Assembly: GCF_002796975.1 (NCBI RefSeq)
Contig: NZ_PEKV01000011.1
Span: forward strand, 1 to 38,251
Source of the DNA: Ferrovibrio sp.
Lineage (GTDB): Bacteria; Pseudomonadota; Alphaproteobacteria; Ferrovibrionales; Ferrovibrionaceae
DNA length: 38,251 nt
Direction of reading: 5' to 3'
The position numbers and the translations under genes were made by a program. The notes below the pieces were generated by a model. That model did not search any database. It was given only the letters and a program-made list of their open reading frames with translations, and had not been told where the DNA came from. Below, in pieces: positions 1 to 9,496 of this stretch; the first letter of the stretch is position 1, and the number at the start of each line of letters is the position of its first letter.

Positions 1-1
1 G

Positions 2-472
2 GCGCTGAAGAAATCCGAAGCCGCCTGCCGCCAGCTGGTCAGTCGTGCGCAGAAACATCTGAAAGACGCCCGGCCGCGTTTCGAGGCCGATCAGGCTGCG
101 GCGCGCGATCTGGCGAAGAAATTCGCCGCTGCCACCAGGGCCGGCGATGCATCGCTGTTTGCCGGGTTGCTGGCCGAGGATGCGATGCTATGGAGCGATG
201 GTGGCGGCAAGGCCTCGGCGGCGATCAACGTGATCCACGGGCCGGACAAGATCGCGCGCTTCTTCGTCGGCATCGCCGGCAAGATGCCGGCTGGCATCCG
301 TCGCGTCGTCGCCGTCATCAACGGCCAGCCGGGCTGGATCCTGTTCGACGGCGACAGGCCTTATCTGGCACTGGCAATGGATATCGTGGGCGAGTCCCTG
401 CGCAACGTGTTCATCGTGCGCAACCCGGACAAGCTGGCGCGGCTCAGTGTCTATGCGCCGCAGGCGAGGTAG
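2..472 (+). CDS. ECF41-family RNA polymerase sigma factor, C-terminal part (5' truncated by window edge)
   Basis: The reading frame is open from the first bases of the window, so the start lies outside it. The visible part begins with the end of a sigma-4 helix-turn-helix (KKSEAACRQLVSRAQKHLK) followed by a SnoaL-like C-terminal extension of about 120 residues. Two hallmark motifs of the ECF41 group are present: DGGGK (codons near 197-211) and NPDKL (near 422-436), the latter almost at the C-terminus. In this family the extension acts as a fused regulator of sigma activity in place of an anti-sigma factor. The missing N-terminus should carry sigma-2 and the linker with the WLPEP motif. The target promoter and any partner gene, usually an oxidoreductase or carboxymuconolactone decarboxylase, are not visible here. 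Family assignment is confident; function in this organism is unknown. Confidence 0.85.
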   Translation, partial: ALKKSEAACRQLVSRAQKHLKDARPRFEADQAAARDLAKKFAAATRAGDASLFAGLLAEDAMLWSDGGGKASAAINVIHGPDKIARFFVGIAGKMPAGIRRVVAVINGQPGWILFDGDRPYLALAMDIVGESLRNVFIVRNPDKLARLSVYAPQAR

Positions 473-486
473 CGATCATATTATAC

Positions 487-577
487 CGTCATCCTCGGGC
501 CCAGAAAGCTTCGTCTTGGCCGAGGATCCCATTTTTCAATGTTTTAATGGGATGCGCGGATCAAGTCCGCGCATGAC
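487..577. repeat. REP/BIME-like inverted pair, family A, copy 1
   Basis: It begins GTCATCCTCGG and ends GCGCATGAC. It consists of three hairpins: CCTCGG...CCGAGG, a middle ATCCCATT...AATGGGAT, and GCGCGGA-tcaag-TCCGCGC. It lies between the 3' ends of two convergent genes. The same modular plan recurs at 20980-21072 with different but still paired stem sequences. Confidence 0.75.
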
Positions 578-586
578 AAAAAGGGC

Positions 587-802
587 TTAGACGTAGATGT
601 CGACATGGCGGCCGAGTTTGCCGTGCACGGCACGCAGCACTTCGGCAAAGGTGCGGCGCTTCTTCGGCTGTTGCGCCGCGCGCTCCGCATCGCCCAGCCG
701 CAAGGCGCGCTGCCACAGCCGCTCTTCCATATAGCGTTCGGTGGCCCGCGTCGTTCGTCTGTAGGCGGTGGCGGGGGTTACCCGGGTGATGGTCGTCATC
801 AT
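587..802 (-). CDS. small basic protein of unknown function, 71 aa
   Basis: The chosen start is the ATG at 802, preceded by an AGGAGA Shine-Dalgarno element about 7 bases upstream; a longer in-frame extension to 955 would run through the structured leader and is not supported. The product is rich in Arg, Ala and Thr (MMTTITRVTPATAYRRTTRA..., ending GRHVDIYV), with no signal peptide or membrane segment. I do not recognise a family. The gene is convergent with the upstream sigma factor gene and follows argG on the same strand, separated from it by the argG terminator, so it is probably a separate transcription unit. The good ribosome binding site and the hairpin-bearing leader argue that it is real. 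Confidence 0.6.
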   Translation of the reverse strand: MMTTITRVTPATAYRRTTRATERYMEERLWQRALRLGDAERAAQQPKKRRTFAEVLRAVHGKLGRHVDIYV

Positions 803-831
803 GGCAAGTCTCCTGTCTTCTACGGGAGCAG

Positions 832-867
832 GCCGGAGCCATCCGGCAACTGCGGCCCTCTTCAGGG
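832..867 (-). promoter_or_regulatory. two tandem hairpins in the leader of the 71-aa gene
   Basis: On the minus strand, reading toward the gene, there is CCCT-gaag-AGGG (867-856) and then GCCGGA-tggc-TCCGGC (847-832). The second is a perfect 6-bp stem with a tetraloop. They lie 30-65 bases upstream of the start codon. Their role is unknown; they could be an untranslated-region regulatory structure. Confidence 0.45.
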
Positions 868-953
868 TCGTGCCAGTAAAAAGTAGTGGGGAATCACGCA
901 ATTGGGTTGCGACCAGACTGTGGCCATACGTGACAAGATCGCGACAGGACAAC

Positions 954-982
954 AAAAAGGCGGACTGAAAAGCCCGCCTTTC
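954..982 (-). terminator. intrinsic terminator of argG
   Basis: On the minus strand a GGCGG...CCGCC stem (974-978 with 959-963, extended by A-T pairs) is followed by five T residues. It lies about 40 bases after the argG stop codon. Confidence 0.8.
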
Positions 983-1019
983 CGGTAAATATCGCCGCAG
1001 CGAAGCTGTGCCGTAAGAC

Positions 1020-2240
<1,221 letters not shown>

Positions 2241-2277
2241 CGGGCGCACTCCTTAAATGCTCGGAAAATCGGGCCGG

Positions 2278-2305
2278 AGTATAGGCAGGCGTCGGGGCCG
2301 CGCAA
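2278..2305 (-). promoter_or_regulatory. sigma-70-type promoter candidate for argG
   Basis: On the minus strand TTGCGC (2305-2300), a 16-bp spacer and TATACT (2283-2278). The -10 box matches the consensus at five of six positions. Predicted start near 2271, giving a 5' untranslated region of about 30 bases. Confidence 0.55.
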
Positions 2306-2421
2306 GGTGCAAGACCGCCCCAGCAGGGGCTTTCGTGGGACTGAAAAGGGCTGAAAGACTGGATTTCTGGGGGTGATCTGAAAGGATGCCCCCAACGGCG
2401 ATGTGAGCTACCGGGGGAAGA

Positions 2422-3015
2422 ATGAAAATCCGTAATCTGGCGATTGGTTCGCTGCTGGTCTTTGGCCTGTCGGCCTGTTCCGCGGCATTAGTGCCGTCGT
2501 CTTCCAATCCCAAGATCAAACTCAGACAGGCCGATGAATTGCTCTATCAAAGCAATCGCCCGGGACCGGCTGAACGCCTAATTACCGAAGCCTATGAGAT
2601 CTATCAGCAGCGCGGCGATGAAGAGGGAATGGGAGATGCCTATCAACTCTACGGGTTTTTCTTTCTCTCGCAGGCTGTCATCAACTCGTCGGCAGTCTAC
2701 ACCCGCGCCGGGTTTGCCGATGGTTCATCATATGAAAACCGTTTCCATTCTTCTGCGGCCTATTTCGAGCGCGCAGCGGCTTTATTCCTGAAAAGCGGAA
2801 AGTTCGACTCCGCCACAAGCGCGCAATTCAATGGTGCCCGTTCGCATGCCTGGGCTGGCGAACGCGACAAAGCCTGCTCAGCGTTTGACAGAAGTCTGGA
2901 ATCGTACCGCAAGAATATTGCGGCCAATCCGGGCGTGAAGGTTAGCTTGCCGGCTGGCTATTCCAATTATGAAGTTCTGGTGCGCGACGAGAAGACGAGA
3001 GTTGGTTGCGCCTAG
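2422..3015 (+). CDS. putative lipoprotein with TPR-like helices, 197 aa
   Basis: The N-terminus is a lipoprotein signal: MKIRN, a hydrophobic stretch, then LSAC with the lipidated Cys at position 19. The mature protein is mostly helical. Segments such as RLITEAYEIYQQRGDEEGMGDAY and YFERAAALFLKSGKFDSATS resemble degenerate tetratricopeptide helices, which bind protein partners. GGGGGAAG lies just upstream of the ATG. Base composition is lower in GC than the flanking genes, hinting at accessory origin. It stands alone, followed by a convergent gene. A role as a membrane-anchored scaffold is only inferred; I cannot assign a pathway. Confidence 0.75.
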   Translation: MKIRNLAIGSLLVFGLSACSAALVPSSSNPKIKLRQADELLYQSNRPGPAERLITEAYEIYQQRGDEEGMGDAYQLYGFFFLSQAVINSSAVYTRAGFADGSSYENRFHSSAAYFERAAALFLKSGKFDSATSAQFNGARSHAWAGERDKACSAFDRSLESYRKNIAANPGVKVSLPAGYSNYEVLVRDEKTRVGCA

Positions 3016-3054
3016 CCTGCCCCAATTTCGGCTAAATCGGTCCCCAGATAGGGA

Positions 3055-3273
3055 CTAGAAGTCCGAGACGATACCCTTGCGTTCCCAGTCGCCGTAGCGG
3101 GTCGGCTCGGGCCCTTTGGGGCCGTCCTCTTCGCCGGGTGCCTGGGTCAGCTTGATTGCCGGCTGGGCCGGCGCCAGCGGCTTGCCGGTCTTGGGGTCAA
3201 TCGGCCGGGTGTCATTGGCATAGCCGTCCGGATTAAGGGCGGCATCGGAAATGGGTTTCGGATCGTCGGCCAT
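3055..3273 (-). CDS. DUF1674 protein, succinate dehydrogenase assembly factor 4-like
   Basis: The C-terminal signature GPEPTRYGDWERKGIVSDF is diagnostic of DUF1674, whose eukaryotic member Sdh8/SDHAF4 binds the flavinylated SdhA subunit during complex II assembly. The protein is 72 aa from the ATG at 3273, which gives MADDPKPISD. An in-frame ATG at 3288 is also possible, and neither has a strong Shine-Dalgarno sequence. It is acidic, soluble and lacks a signal. It is divergent from htpX. No sdh genes are in the window, so the assembly role rests on family knowledge. Confidence 0.85.
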   Translation of the reverse strand: MADDPKPISDAALNPDGYANDTRPIDPKTGKPLAPAQPAIKLTQAPGEEDGPKGPEPTRYGDWERKGIVSDF

Positions 3274-3380
3274 GGGAAGCGGGACCATCTTGCGGAGGGG
3301 TTCAGCGTCCTTACATATAGCGGTGCGACCCGGCCGGAAAGCTTTGGCAGGCATGGGCGGGCGCAGAAAAGGGTTGCGAG

Positions 3381-4373
3381 ATGAACTACTTCAAGACGGG
3401 TCTGCTGCTGGCTGCCATGACGGCGCTGTTCGGTGCCGTCGGTTTCCTGATCGGCGGCGAGAGCGGCATGCTGATCGCGCTGGCGCTGGCCGCGGCGATG
3501 AACCTGTTCGCCTACTGGAACAGCGACAGGATGGTGCTCTCCATGTATGGCGCGCGCGAGGTCGATGCGCAGACCGCACCGGAATTCTACGGCCTGGTGC
3601 AGCAGCTGGCGCAGCGCGCCGGCCTGCCAATGCCGCGCGTCTACGTGATCGACAACGACCAGCCCAATGCCTTCGCCACCGGCCGCAATCCGGAAAATGC
3701 CGCCGTGGCGGCCACCACCGGGCTGCTGCATTCGCTCAGCCGCGAGGAAATCGCCGGCGTGATGGCGCATGAACTGGGCCATGTGAAAAACCGCGACACT
3801 CTGATCATGACACTCACCGCCACGCTGGCGGGTGCTATCGGCATGCTGGCGAATTTCGCCATGTTCTTCGGCGGGCGCAGCTCCGACGGAAACCGCGGCG
3901 GCCTTGGCATCATCGGCAGCCTCGCCGTGATGATCCTCGCGCCCGTCGCCGCCATGCTGGTGCAGATGGCGATCAGCCGCAGCCGCGAATATGCCGCCGA
4001 CAAAGCCGGCGCCGAGATCAGCGGCAATCCGCAGGCACTGGCCTCGGCGCTGCAGCGGATCAGCGGCACGGTCGAGCGGGTGCCCAATCCGCAGGCCGAG
4101 GGCAATCCGGCCACCGCGCATATGTTTATCATCAATCCGCTGAACGGCAGCGGCGTGGACAGCCTGTTCTCGACGCATCCCAGCACCGAGAACCGCGTTG
4201 CCGCGCTGATGCAGATGAGCAGTCAGATGACCGGCGGCATGCCGCGCCGGCAGGCGGCCTATGCCGCGGCGGCTTCGCCGATGCCCGTGCGTCCGGCGGG
4301 TACGTCGTCGGGCACGGGTTCAGTTCCTTCGTCGGGCCGCGCTCGCCGTTTCAGCCCGTGGGGCAAGCGATAA
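3381..4373 (+). CDS. htpX: HtpX-like inner-membrane zinc metalloprotease (M48)
   Basis: M48 peptidases of this group cleave misfolded or damaged membrane proteins at the cytoplasmic face. Visible features are two N-terminal membrane helices (residues about 5-45), HELGH at 130-134 supplying two zinc ligands and the catalytic Glu, two further hydrophobic segments, and the downstream [12 protein letters not shown] motif holding the third zinc ligand. The segment [15 protein letters not shown] near the C-terminus is also typical. The 330-residue length includes an Ala/Pro/Ser-rich tail of about 35 residues beyond the usual end. The start ATG follows GGGTTGCGAG. It is transcribed away from the DUF1674 gene and ends against a palindromic repeat shared with the convergent ABC transporter gene. 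Confidence 0.93.
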   Translation: MNYFKTGLLLAAMTALFGAVGFLIGGESGMLIALALAAAMNLFAYWNSDRMVLSMYGAREVDAQTAPEFYGLVQQLAQRAGLPMPRVYVIDNDQPNAFATGRNPENAAVAATTGLLHSLSREEIAGVMAHELGHVKNRDTLIMTLTATLAGAIGMLANFAMFFGGRSSDGNRGGLGIIGSLAVMILAPVAAMLVQMAISRSREYAADKAGAEISGNPQALASALQRISGTVERVPNPQAEGNPATAHMFIINPLNGSGVDSLFSTHPSTENRVAALMQMSSQMTGGMPRRQAAYAAAASPMPVRPAGTSSGTGSVPSSGRARRFSPWGKR

Positions 4374-4382
4374 AATCCTAGA

Positions 4383-4454
4383 TCGTCATCCCCGCGAAAG
4401 CGGGGATCCAGACTGTAGAAAGACTGGGTTCCCGCTTTCGCGGGAACGACGATA
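4383..4454. repeat. REP/BIME-like inverted pair, family B, copy 1
   Basis: Two inverted REP units: CGTCATCCCCGCGAAAGCGG and, in opposite orientation, CCCGCTTTCGCGGGAACGAC, separated by a short spacer. It sits between the convergent htpX and ABC transporter genes, where it could end transcription from both sides. Other copies are at 21094-21164 and 38091-38219. Confidence 0.8.
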
Positions 4455-4460
4455 AGGTTT

Positions 4461-6200
4461 TCAGGTTGCTGCGATGAGTTTGGCCGGTTCGCCCGGCGCG
4501 CTGGCCTCCAGCTTGCGTTTGTGCGTGTGGAAAGCCTGCAGCGCAGGCTTATGCCCGATACTCAGGATCGCCGTCTGGGGTAAGGCTTCGCGCAGCGCGG
4601 CCAGCGCTTTCTGCTCGCTGGCCTCGTCCAGCGACGCCGTCGCCTCATCGAGATAGAGCCAGCGCGGCTTCATCAGCAACGCGCGGGCGAGCTGCACGCG
4701 CTGCTGTTCGCCGCCGCTCAGACGCTGATCCCAGGCGGCATCCTCATCCAGCTGCGACTCCAGTTTGCCCAGGTCGAGTGCCGCCAGCGCCGCACGGTAG
4801 TCGTCCTCGCTGAAGGCCGCCGGATCGCGCGGATAGGACAGTGCCGCGCGCAGACTGCCATGCGGCAGATAGGGTTTCTGCGGCAGGAACAGGCTCTGGT
4901 CGTCGCCCGGGCGCTGCAGCCGGCCTTTGCCGAACGGCCACAGCCCGGCGATGGCGCGCAGCAATGTGGTCTTGCCCTTGCCCGAGCCGCCCTGCACCAG
5001 CAGGCTGTCGCCGGCCGCCAGCTGCAGGCCATCTGCTTGCATCAGCGGCTTGCCGTCGGGCAGGTCGAGCTGCAGCGTCGCGACATTCAGCGCCGCGCCA
5101 TCCGTTGCCACTGCCACCTGCGACTGCGCGGCCACCTGCTGCGCCCGTTCCAGGCCGTTGCGGAAAGTGGTGAGGCGGTCGATCACCGCGCGCCATTCGG
5201 CGATCTCGGAATAGGCGTTGATGATGTAGCTGAGCGCCTGCTGCACTTCGCCGAAGGCCGAGACGATCTGCATCAACCCGCCGAGCTGGATCGCGCCGCC
5301 GAAATAGCGCGGTGCGCCGACCACGAAGGGAAAGATCAGCGCCAGCTGGCCATAACCGCTGGTGAACCAGGTCAGCTGCTTGGTCTTGCGCATCAGGTCG
5401 TAAAAATTGGTGAAGACATGGGCGAAGCGCGCACCCAGCCCCGCGCGTTCCACCGCCTCGCCATGCTGGAAGGCGATGCCCTCGGCATGTTCGCGCACAC
5501 GGACCAGATGAAAGCGGAAGTCGGCTTCCAGTTTCTGCTTGTCGAAATTGATCTTCACCAGCGGGCGGCCGATCAGATGGGTCAGCCAGGTGCCGGCGGC
5601 GGCATAGAAGAAGGCGGCCCAGACCATGTAACCCGGAATGCTGATCGCATGGCCGGCCAGCGTGAAATCGAGCGGACCGGAGATGGTCCACAGGATGCTG
5701 AGGAAGGAGACCAGCGTGACGACGGCATTGAGCAGGCCGAGTGTGAGTGTCAGCGAGTAGGCCGGGAACAGCCGCAGGTCTTCCGAGATGCGCTGGTCGG
5801 GATTGTCGGTGCCGAGCCCCAGCATCTGCATGTGGTAGTAGTTCTTGTCGCCGAGCCAGTCGTTCAGCCAATGCTCGGTAAGCCAGCGGCGCCAGCGGAT
5901 CTGCAGCATCTGCTGCAGGTAGAGTTTATAGACCGCGACGACGATGAAGGCGAAAGCGACGACCGTGAAATACAGCAGCTGGGTCTTGAAGGTCTCGTAA
6001 TCCTTGTCCTGCAGTGCCGTGTAGAAGGTGTTGTACCAGAAATTGAACCACACGCTGAGGGCAACACCGGCGAGGTTCAGGATCACGATCACGATCAGCA
6101 GGCCCCAGGCACTGCGGCGTTCCTTCGGATCTGAGAAATAGGGTTTGGCCAGCGTCCAGAGGGCGCGGAAGAAATTCGGCGTGGCAAAAGTCTGTGGCAT
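4461..6200 (-). CDS. SbmA/BacA-type ABC transporter, fused permease and ATPase
   Basis: A 579-residue protein with an ABC_membrane_2 domain (about residues 1-340) and a C-terminal ATPase. The membrane part has helices at about 30-60 and 75-100 and the conserved RWRRWLTEHWLNDWL. The ATPase has Walker A GGSGKGKTT near residue 400, the signature LSGGEQQR near 494 and Walker B WLYLDEATASLDE near 518. Relatives include E. coli YddA and mycobacterial Rv1819c, which imports hydrophilic compounds including vitamin B12; substrates of this subgroup vary. I chose ATG 6200 (MPQTFATPNFF), since the upstream in-frame extension only shadows the receptor gene. It lies 131 bases after the TonB receptor on the same strand, so it may carry the receptor's ligand across the inner membrane. 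That link is inference. Confidence 0.88.
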   Translation of the reverse strand: MPQTFATPNFFRALWTLAKPYFSDPKERRSAWGLLIVIVILNLAGVALSVWFNFWYNTFYTALQDKDYETFKTQLLYFTVVAFAFIVVAVYKLYLQQMLQIRWRRWLTEHWLNDWLGDKNYYHMQMLGLGTDNPDQRISEDLRLFPAYSLTLTLGLLNAVVTLVSFLSILWTISGPLDFTLAGHAISIPGYMVWAAFFYAAAGTWLTHLIGRPLVKINFDKQKLEADFRFHLVRVREHAEGIAFQHGEAVERAGLGARFAHVFTNFYDLMRKTKQLTWFTSGYGQLALIFPFVVGAPRYFGGAIQLGGLMQIVSAFGEVQQALSYIINAYSEIAEWRAVIDRLTTFRNGLERAQQVAAQSQVAVATDGAALNVATLQLDLPDGKPLMQADGLQLAAGDSLLVQGGSGKGKTTLLRAIAGLWPFGKGRLQRPGDDQSLFLPQKPYLPHGSLRAALSYPRDPAAFSEDDYRAALAALDLGKLESQLDEDAAWDQRLSGGEQQRVQLARALLMKPRWLYLDEATASLDEASEQKALAALREALPQTAILSIGHKPALQAFHTHKRKLEASAPGEPAKLIAAT

Positions 6201-6331
6201 GGGAATTCCCGGGCAGGGCAGCGCATCGAAATGCAATGCGCAAACCCTAGCCCGGGAAATGTGGCGAAGTCTCGGCCAGTCGGCTGAAAAAATGGCAGAT
6301 GAAAAATACTTAATCCGGCCGCCGCCTGCCG

Positions 6332-8383
6332 TTACCAGCGATATTCGATCCCGGCATAGACGGCGCGGCCGTCGCCCGGATTGAACAGGGCCGAGGCCGC
6401 CGTGGCGCTGGCGGCGACGCCGGTATTGGAAATATAGGTCCTGTCGAGCAGGTTGCGGCCATCGATGAAGGCTTTCAGCCCGCCGCCGAAGTCGTAGCCG
6501 GCCTTGGCACCGAGCAACGCGTAAGATGGCGTTTTCAGCGAATTGGCGTTGTCGACATAATAGCCCTGCGGCACCCATTCGACATTCGGACCAGCATACC
6601 AGCCGCTGGCATGGCTGTAGCGCAATTCGGCCCGCAATAGGTGCCGCGGCGCGCCGGGAATGTCGTTGTCGCGATAGACCGCGTCATTGTCGAAGCGGAA
6701 GTCGCTGAAGGTATAGGCCAGCCGCAGCGCCGTCTTGTCGCCCAGGCTCAGGCTGTCGCGGAGCGCCGTCCAGGCGCCGCCGAGTTCGAGACCCTGATGC
6801 ACGGTCCTGTCGGCATTGAACACACTGGTCGTGCTGTTGACGGTCTGGAACTGCAGTTCGTTCTGTATCCAGGCGTAGTAGACCGCTGCATCCCAGGCGA
6901 GATCGCCGCGGCTGCCGCGGGCACCCACTTCCAGGGTTTTTGACTCCTGGCTCCTGAGATTGTTCTGTACCGTCATGGTGCCGAGTTCCGAGAACGGCGG
7001 CGGTTCGCTCGACCAGCTCAGATTGGCAAAGGCCTGCTGCTGCAGCGCATAGTCCCAGCGCGCGCCGAGTTTGGGGTTGACGCTGTCGTAGTTGCGCTCG
7101 AACGACTGGTTGCCGTTGCTTAAGAATTTGTCTTCGTAGTCGCGCGTCGCCAGCGTGCCCTGCAGGCCGGCGATCAGCGCCACCTCCGGCACGACATAGA
7201 AGGCATTCTCGCCATATAGCTCGGTGGTGACCGAGGTCTGGTCCGAGTTGGCCGACAGCGCGCCGCGGTCGCCGCCGGCATTGGCAAAGACCTTCGCGTG
7301 ATTGACGCCGGCAAAATAGTTGGCGCCGAGCGTGACCTCGTTGCGATGGCCGGCCAGTTCGAGATCGCCGGTCCAGCGCAGGAAGCCGCCGCCATTGGTC
7401 TCGTCATTGTCGACCAGGATGGCGCTGCTCAGCGGGTGGAACAGCTGCTTGTTCGCCAGGAACACGCCCATCGTCGCCTCGCCGCTGTCGGTCAGGACGG
7501 TGGTCTTGTTGGCGCCGCGCAAGGCTTCGATGTCGCGCTTGGTGTTGCCGGTGAAGCTGGTGGCTGCGGTCTGGCGCGGATTGCTCAGCGCCTGCGCCCT
7601 AGTGAGGCTGCTCGGGATCTTCTGGTTGATGTCGGCGGCCGAGAGGAAGAAGCGGGTTTCCGCGCCATCGCCGAAGCGATAGCCGACATTGCCGTTCAGA
7701 CGTTTGTAATCCTGGCCGGTATGGTCGCGAAAGCCACTGCTGTGGCTGTAGGTCGGGGTGACGTAATAGTCGAAATTGCCGGTGGCCGCGCCAGCCGCGA
7801 ACTGCGTGCGCAGACTGTCGAAACTGCCGAATTCCTGGCGCAGCAGGAAGCCCGGATCGCTGCGGCCGGTCGGGCTGACAAAATTCACCGCGCCGCCGAG
7901 CAGCGAAGCGCCGTATTGCAGCGCATTCGCACCCTTGTAGATTTCGGTGTAGTCGACCGTCAGCGGATCGATCTCCATCGTGTCGCCGGCGCCATCGGCA
8001 TCGGTGATCGGGATGCCGTCGCGCAGGATGCGGGTGCCGCGCAGGTGGAAGGTGCGCGACAGGCCGGAGCCGCGGATCGACAGCCGCGAATCCTCCTGGC
8101 CGTATTTCGATTGCGCGAACACGCCCGGCACGTAGTCGAGAATATCCTTCACCGCATTGGCGCGGCCGTCGCGTACCTCCCCGGCCGGCACGACATCGAC
8201 GCCGCCGGCGGTTTTCTCGATGCGCAGCCTGGCCTCTTCGGCGGAAGGCACGGTGATCGATTCATCGGCCGCTGTGGCGGTGACGGTGATGGGTTGTGTA
8301 ACGACCTGCGCGTGAGCGGAGGTCACGACCAGGCCCACGGCCAAAAGGCCGGGCAGGGTGATGCGCGACATGATGTGTTCCAT
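6332..8383 (-). CDS. TonB-dependent outer-membrane receptor
   Basis: A 683-residue protein with a signal peptide ending at SAHA, a plug domain (about 50-165) and a 22-strand barrel ending in the aromatic C-terminus EYRW needed for BAM-dependent assembly. Plug landmarks are AVKDILDYVPGVF, LSIRGSGLSRTFHLRGTRILRDG and YGASLLGGAVNFVSP. The TonB-box region is probably QPITVTATA. The start may be ATG 8383 or ATG 8371; neither has a strong Shine-Dalgarno sequence. Downstream of a DUF2946 gene and a YcnI-PCuAC gene, it resembles the receptor component of copper-repressed uptake clusters. Its plug is not diagnostic, and heme, siderophore or other metal-chelate transport cannot be excluded. Confidence 0.93.
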   Translation of the reverse strand: MEHIMSRITLPGLLAVGLVVTSAHAQVVTQPITVTATAADESITVPSAEEARLRIEKTAGGVDVVPAGEVRDGRANAVKDILDYVPGVFAQSKYGQEDSRLSIRGSGLSRTFHLRGTRILRDGIPITDADGAGDTMEIDPLTVDYTEIYKGANALQYGASLLGGAVNFVSPTGRSDPGFLLRQEFGSFDSLRTQFAAGAATGNFDYYVTPTYSHSSGFRDHTGQDYKRLNGNVGYRFGDGAETRFFLSAADINQKIPSSLTRAQALSNPRQTAATSFTGNTKRDIEALRGANKTTVLTDSGEATMGVFLANKQLFHPLSSAILVDNDETNGGGFLRWTGDLELAGHRNEVTLGANYFAGVNHAKVFANAGGDRGALSANSDQTSVTTELYGENAFYVVPEVALIAGLQGTLATRDYEDKFLSNGNQSFERNYDSVNPKLGARWDYALQQQAFANLSWSSEPPPFSELGTMTVQNNLRSQESKTLEVGARGSRGDLAWDAAVYYAWIQNELQFQTVNSTTSVFNADRTVHQGLELGGAWTALRDSLSLGDKTALRLAYTFSDFRFDNDAVYRDNDIPGAPRHLLRAELRYSHASGWYAGPNVEWVPQGYYVDNANSLKTPSYALLGAKAGYDFGGGLKAFIDGRNLLDRTYISNTGVAASATAASALFNPGDGRAVYAGIEYRW

Positions 8384-8475
8384 GCGAAATGGTCCGGCCG
8401 AGGCCGCGGAGCGGCGCAGCGGAGACTGCGCGCGGACTCCGGGCGTCGAGGCCGAAGAGTTGCCGAAGAAAAGGG

Positions 8476-9456
8476 TTAGTGCTTGTGTTCGTGGCCGCCA
8501 GCGGGGGCAGGCGCGCCGGCCTTCTGCACCGGTACGATCACCGTCACGCTGCCGGCCTTCTCAAAGGTCAGCGTCAGCGGGAAGCTGTCGCCTTCCTTCA
8601 GAGCCTGCTTCAGCCCGATCAGCATGATATGATAGCCGCCGGGTTCCAGCGCGGTCTGGCCATTGGCCGGCACGGGAACATTCTCGACCCCGCGCATGCG
8701 CATGGCATCGCCGTCCTTGATATGCGTGTGAAGTTCCACGCTTCCGGCCACCGGCGAGGTTGCCTTCACCAGCCTGTCGGCCGTGCCGCCGCTGTTTTTC
8801 AGCACGAGGAACACACCGCCGACTTTCGCCGGGGTGGCGCGCGCAAACGGCTGCTCGACCGTGATATCGCCGGCCTTGGCCGGCATCGGCATGCTGCCAT
8901 GCTGGTGCTGGCTGTGGTTCATCTGCGCCATCTGCATGCCGCCGTGAGTGTCGGCAATGCGGATCAGTGCGGCGGGGCGTTCGACGCGCTGGCCGGCCAC
9001 CGGGATCTGGTCCCAGCGTACTTCGCCGCCGGCGCAGGTCTGCACGACCGGCAGCCAGAACTGTTTGCCGGGTTCGTTGGGCAGTTTCAGCACCAGGCCG
9101 AATTCATCGAACTGTTCATTCGGCAGGCTGCCGCCGCTCCAGCTGATCGCGCTGACCACCGTATCGGCCATGCGGCCATGGCCTGCATCGACCGGCTTTT
9201 CCAGCTTCGCGGTCTCGACCTTGACCTCCCAGCCCGGCTTGGGCTGCGCGCTGGCATTGGCGATGTCTGCGGGGATGGTGACGCGGATCGCGGTGGTCGG
9301 CTTGCCGGCGCCGCAGCCATGACCGATGCGCAAGGCGGTGCGGAAATAGCTGCCGGGCTTCGCCTCGGCGGGATCGGCGACGATATGGGCAAAGGATGCG
9401 GTGGCGGAAACCAGCGTGACCAGCGCAGCCGCGCCGGCAATCTTGAACATCGACAT
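8476..9456 (-). CDS. YcnI (DUF1775)-PCuAC fusion, periplasmic copper chaperone
   Basis: The start is ATG 9456 with GGGAG about 7 bases upstream; longer in-frame forms lack a signal peptide start. The protein has 326 residues. After the signal peptide, cleavage at SFA-H would leave His24 at the mature N-terminus, the copper ligand position of YcnI proteins. The DUF1775 domain spans about 24-185. A Met/His-rich linker (GGMQMAQMNHSQHQHGSMPM) leads to a PCuAC domain (about 215-310), with ligand pattern VELHTH...MRMRG...YHIM matching the H-M-H-x-M copper(I) site. The tail GGHEHKH could add sites. Such proteins pass copper to cytochrome oxidase assembly or uptake. The fusion, and the neighbouring DUF2946 and receptor genes, support a periplasmic copper-delivery role. 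Confidence 0.92.
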   Translation of the reverse strand: MSMFKIAGAAALVTLVSATASFAHIVADPAEAKPGSYFRTALRIGHGCGAGKPTTAIRVTIPADIANASAQPKPGWEVKVETAKLEKPVDAGHGRMADTVVSAISWSGGSLPNEQFDEFGLVLKLPNEPGKQFWLPVVQTCAGGEVRWDQIPVAGQRVERPAALIRIADTHGGMQMAQMNHSQHQHGSMPMPAKAGDITVEQPFARATPAKVGGVFLVLKNSGGTADRLVKATSPVAGSVELHTHIKDGDAMRMRGVENVPVPANGQTALEPGGYHIMLIGLKQALKEGDSFPLTLTFEKAGSVTVIVPVQKAGAPAPAGGHEHKH

Positions 9457-9496
9457 GGGAAACTCCCGAAAACCTGAAACGGAAAGGTGGCGTGGT

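Noticed and set aside
2316-2331. GCCCC/GGGGC hairpin upstream of the argG promoter
   Set aside because: A very short stem outside the predicted transcript, of a kind expected by chance at this GC content.
6201-6578. In-frame N-terminal extension of the ABC transporter gene to 6578
   Set aside because: It overlaps the 3' part of the TonB receptor gene on the same strand, reads as Arg-rich shadow sequence, and the normal SbmA/BacA-type N-terminus begins at 6200.
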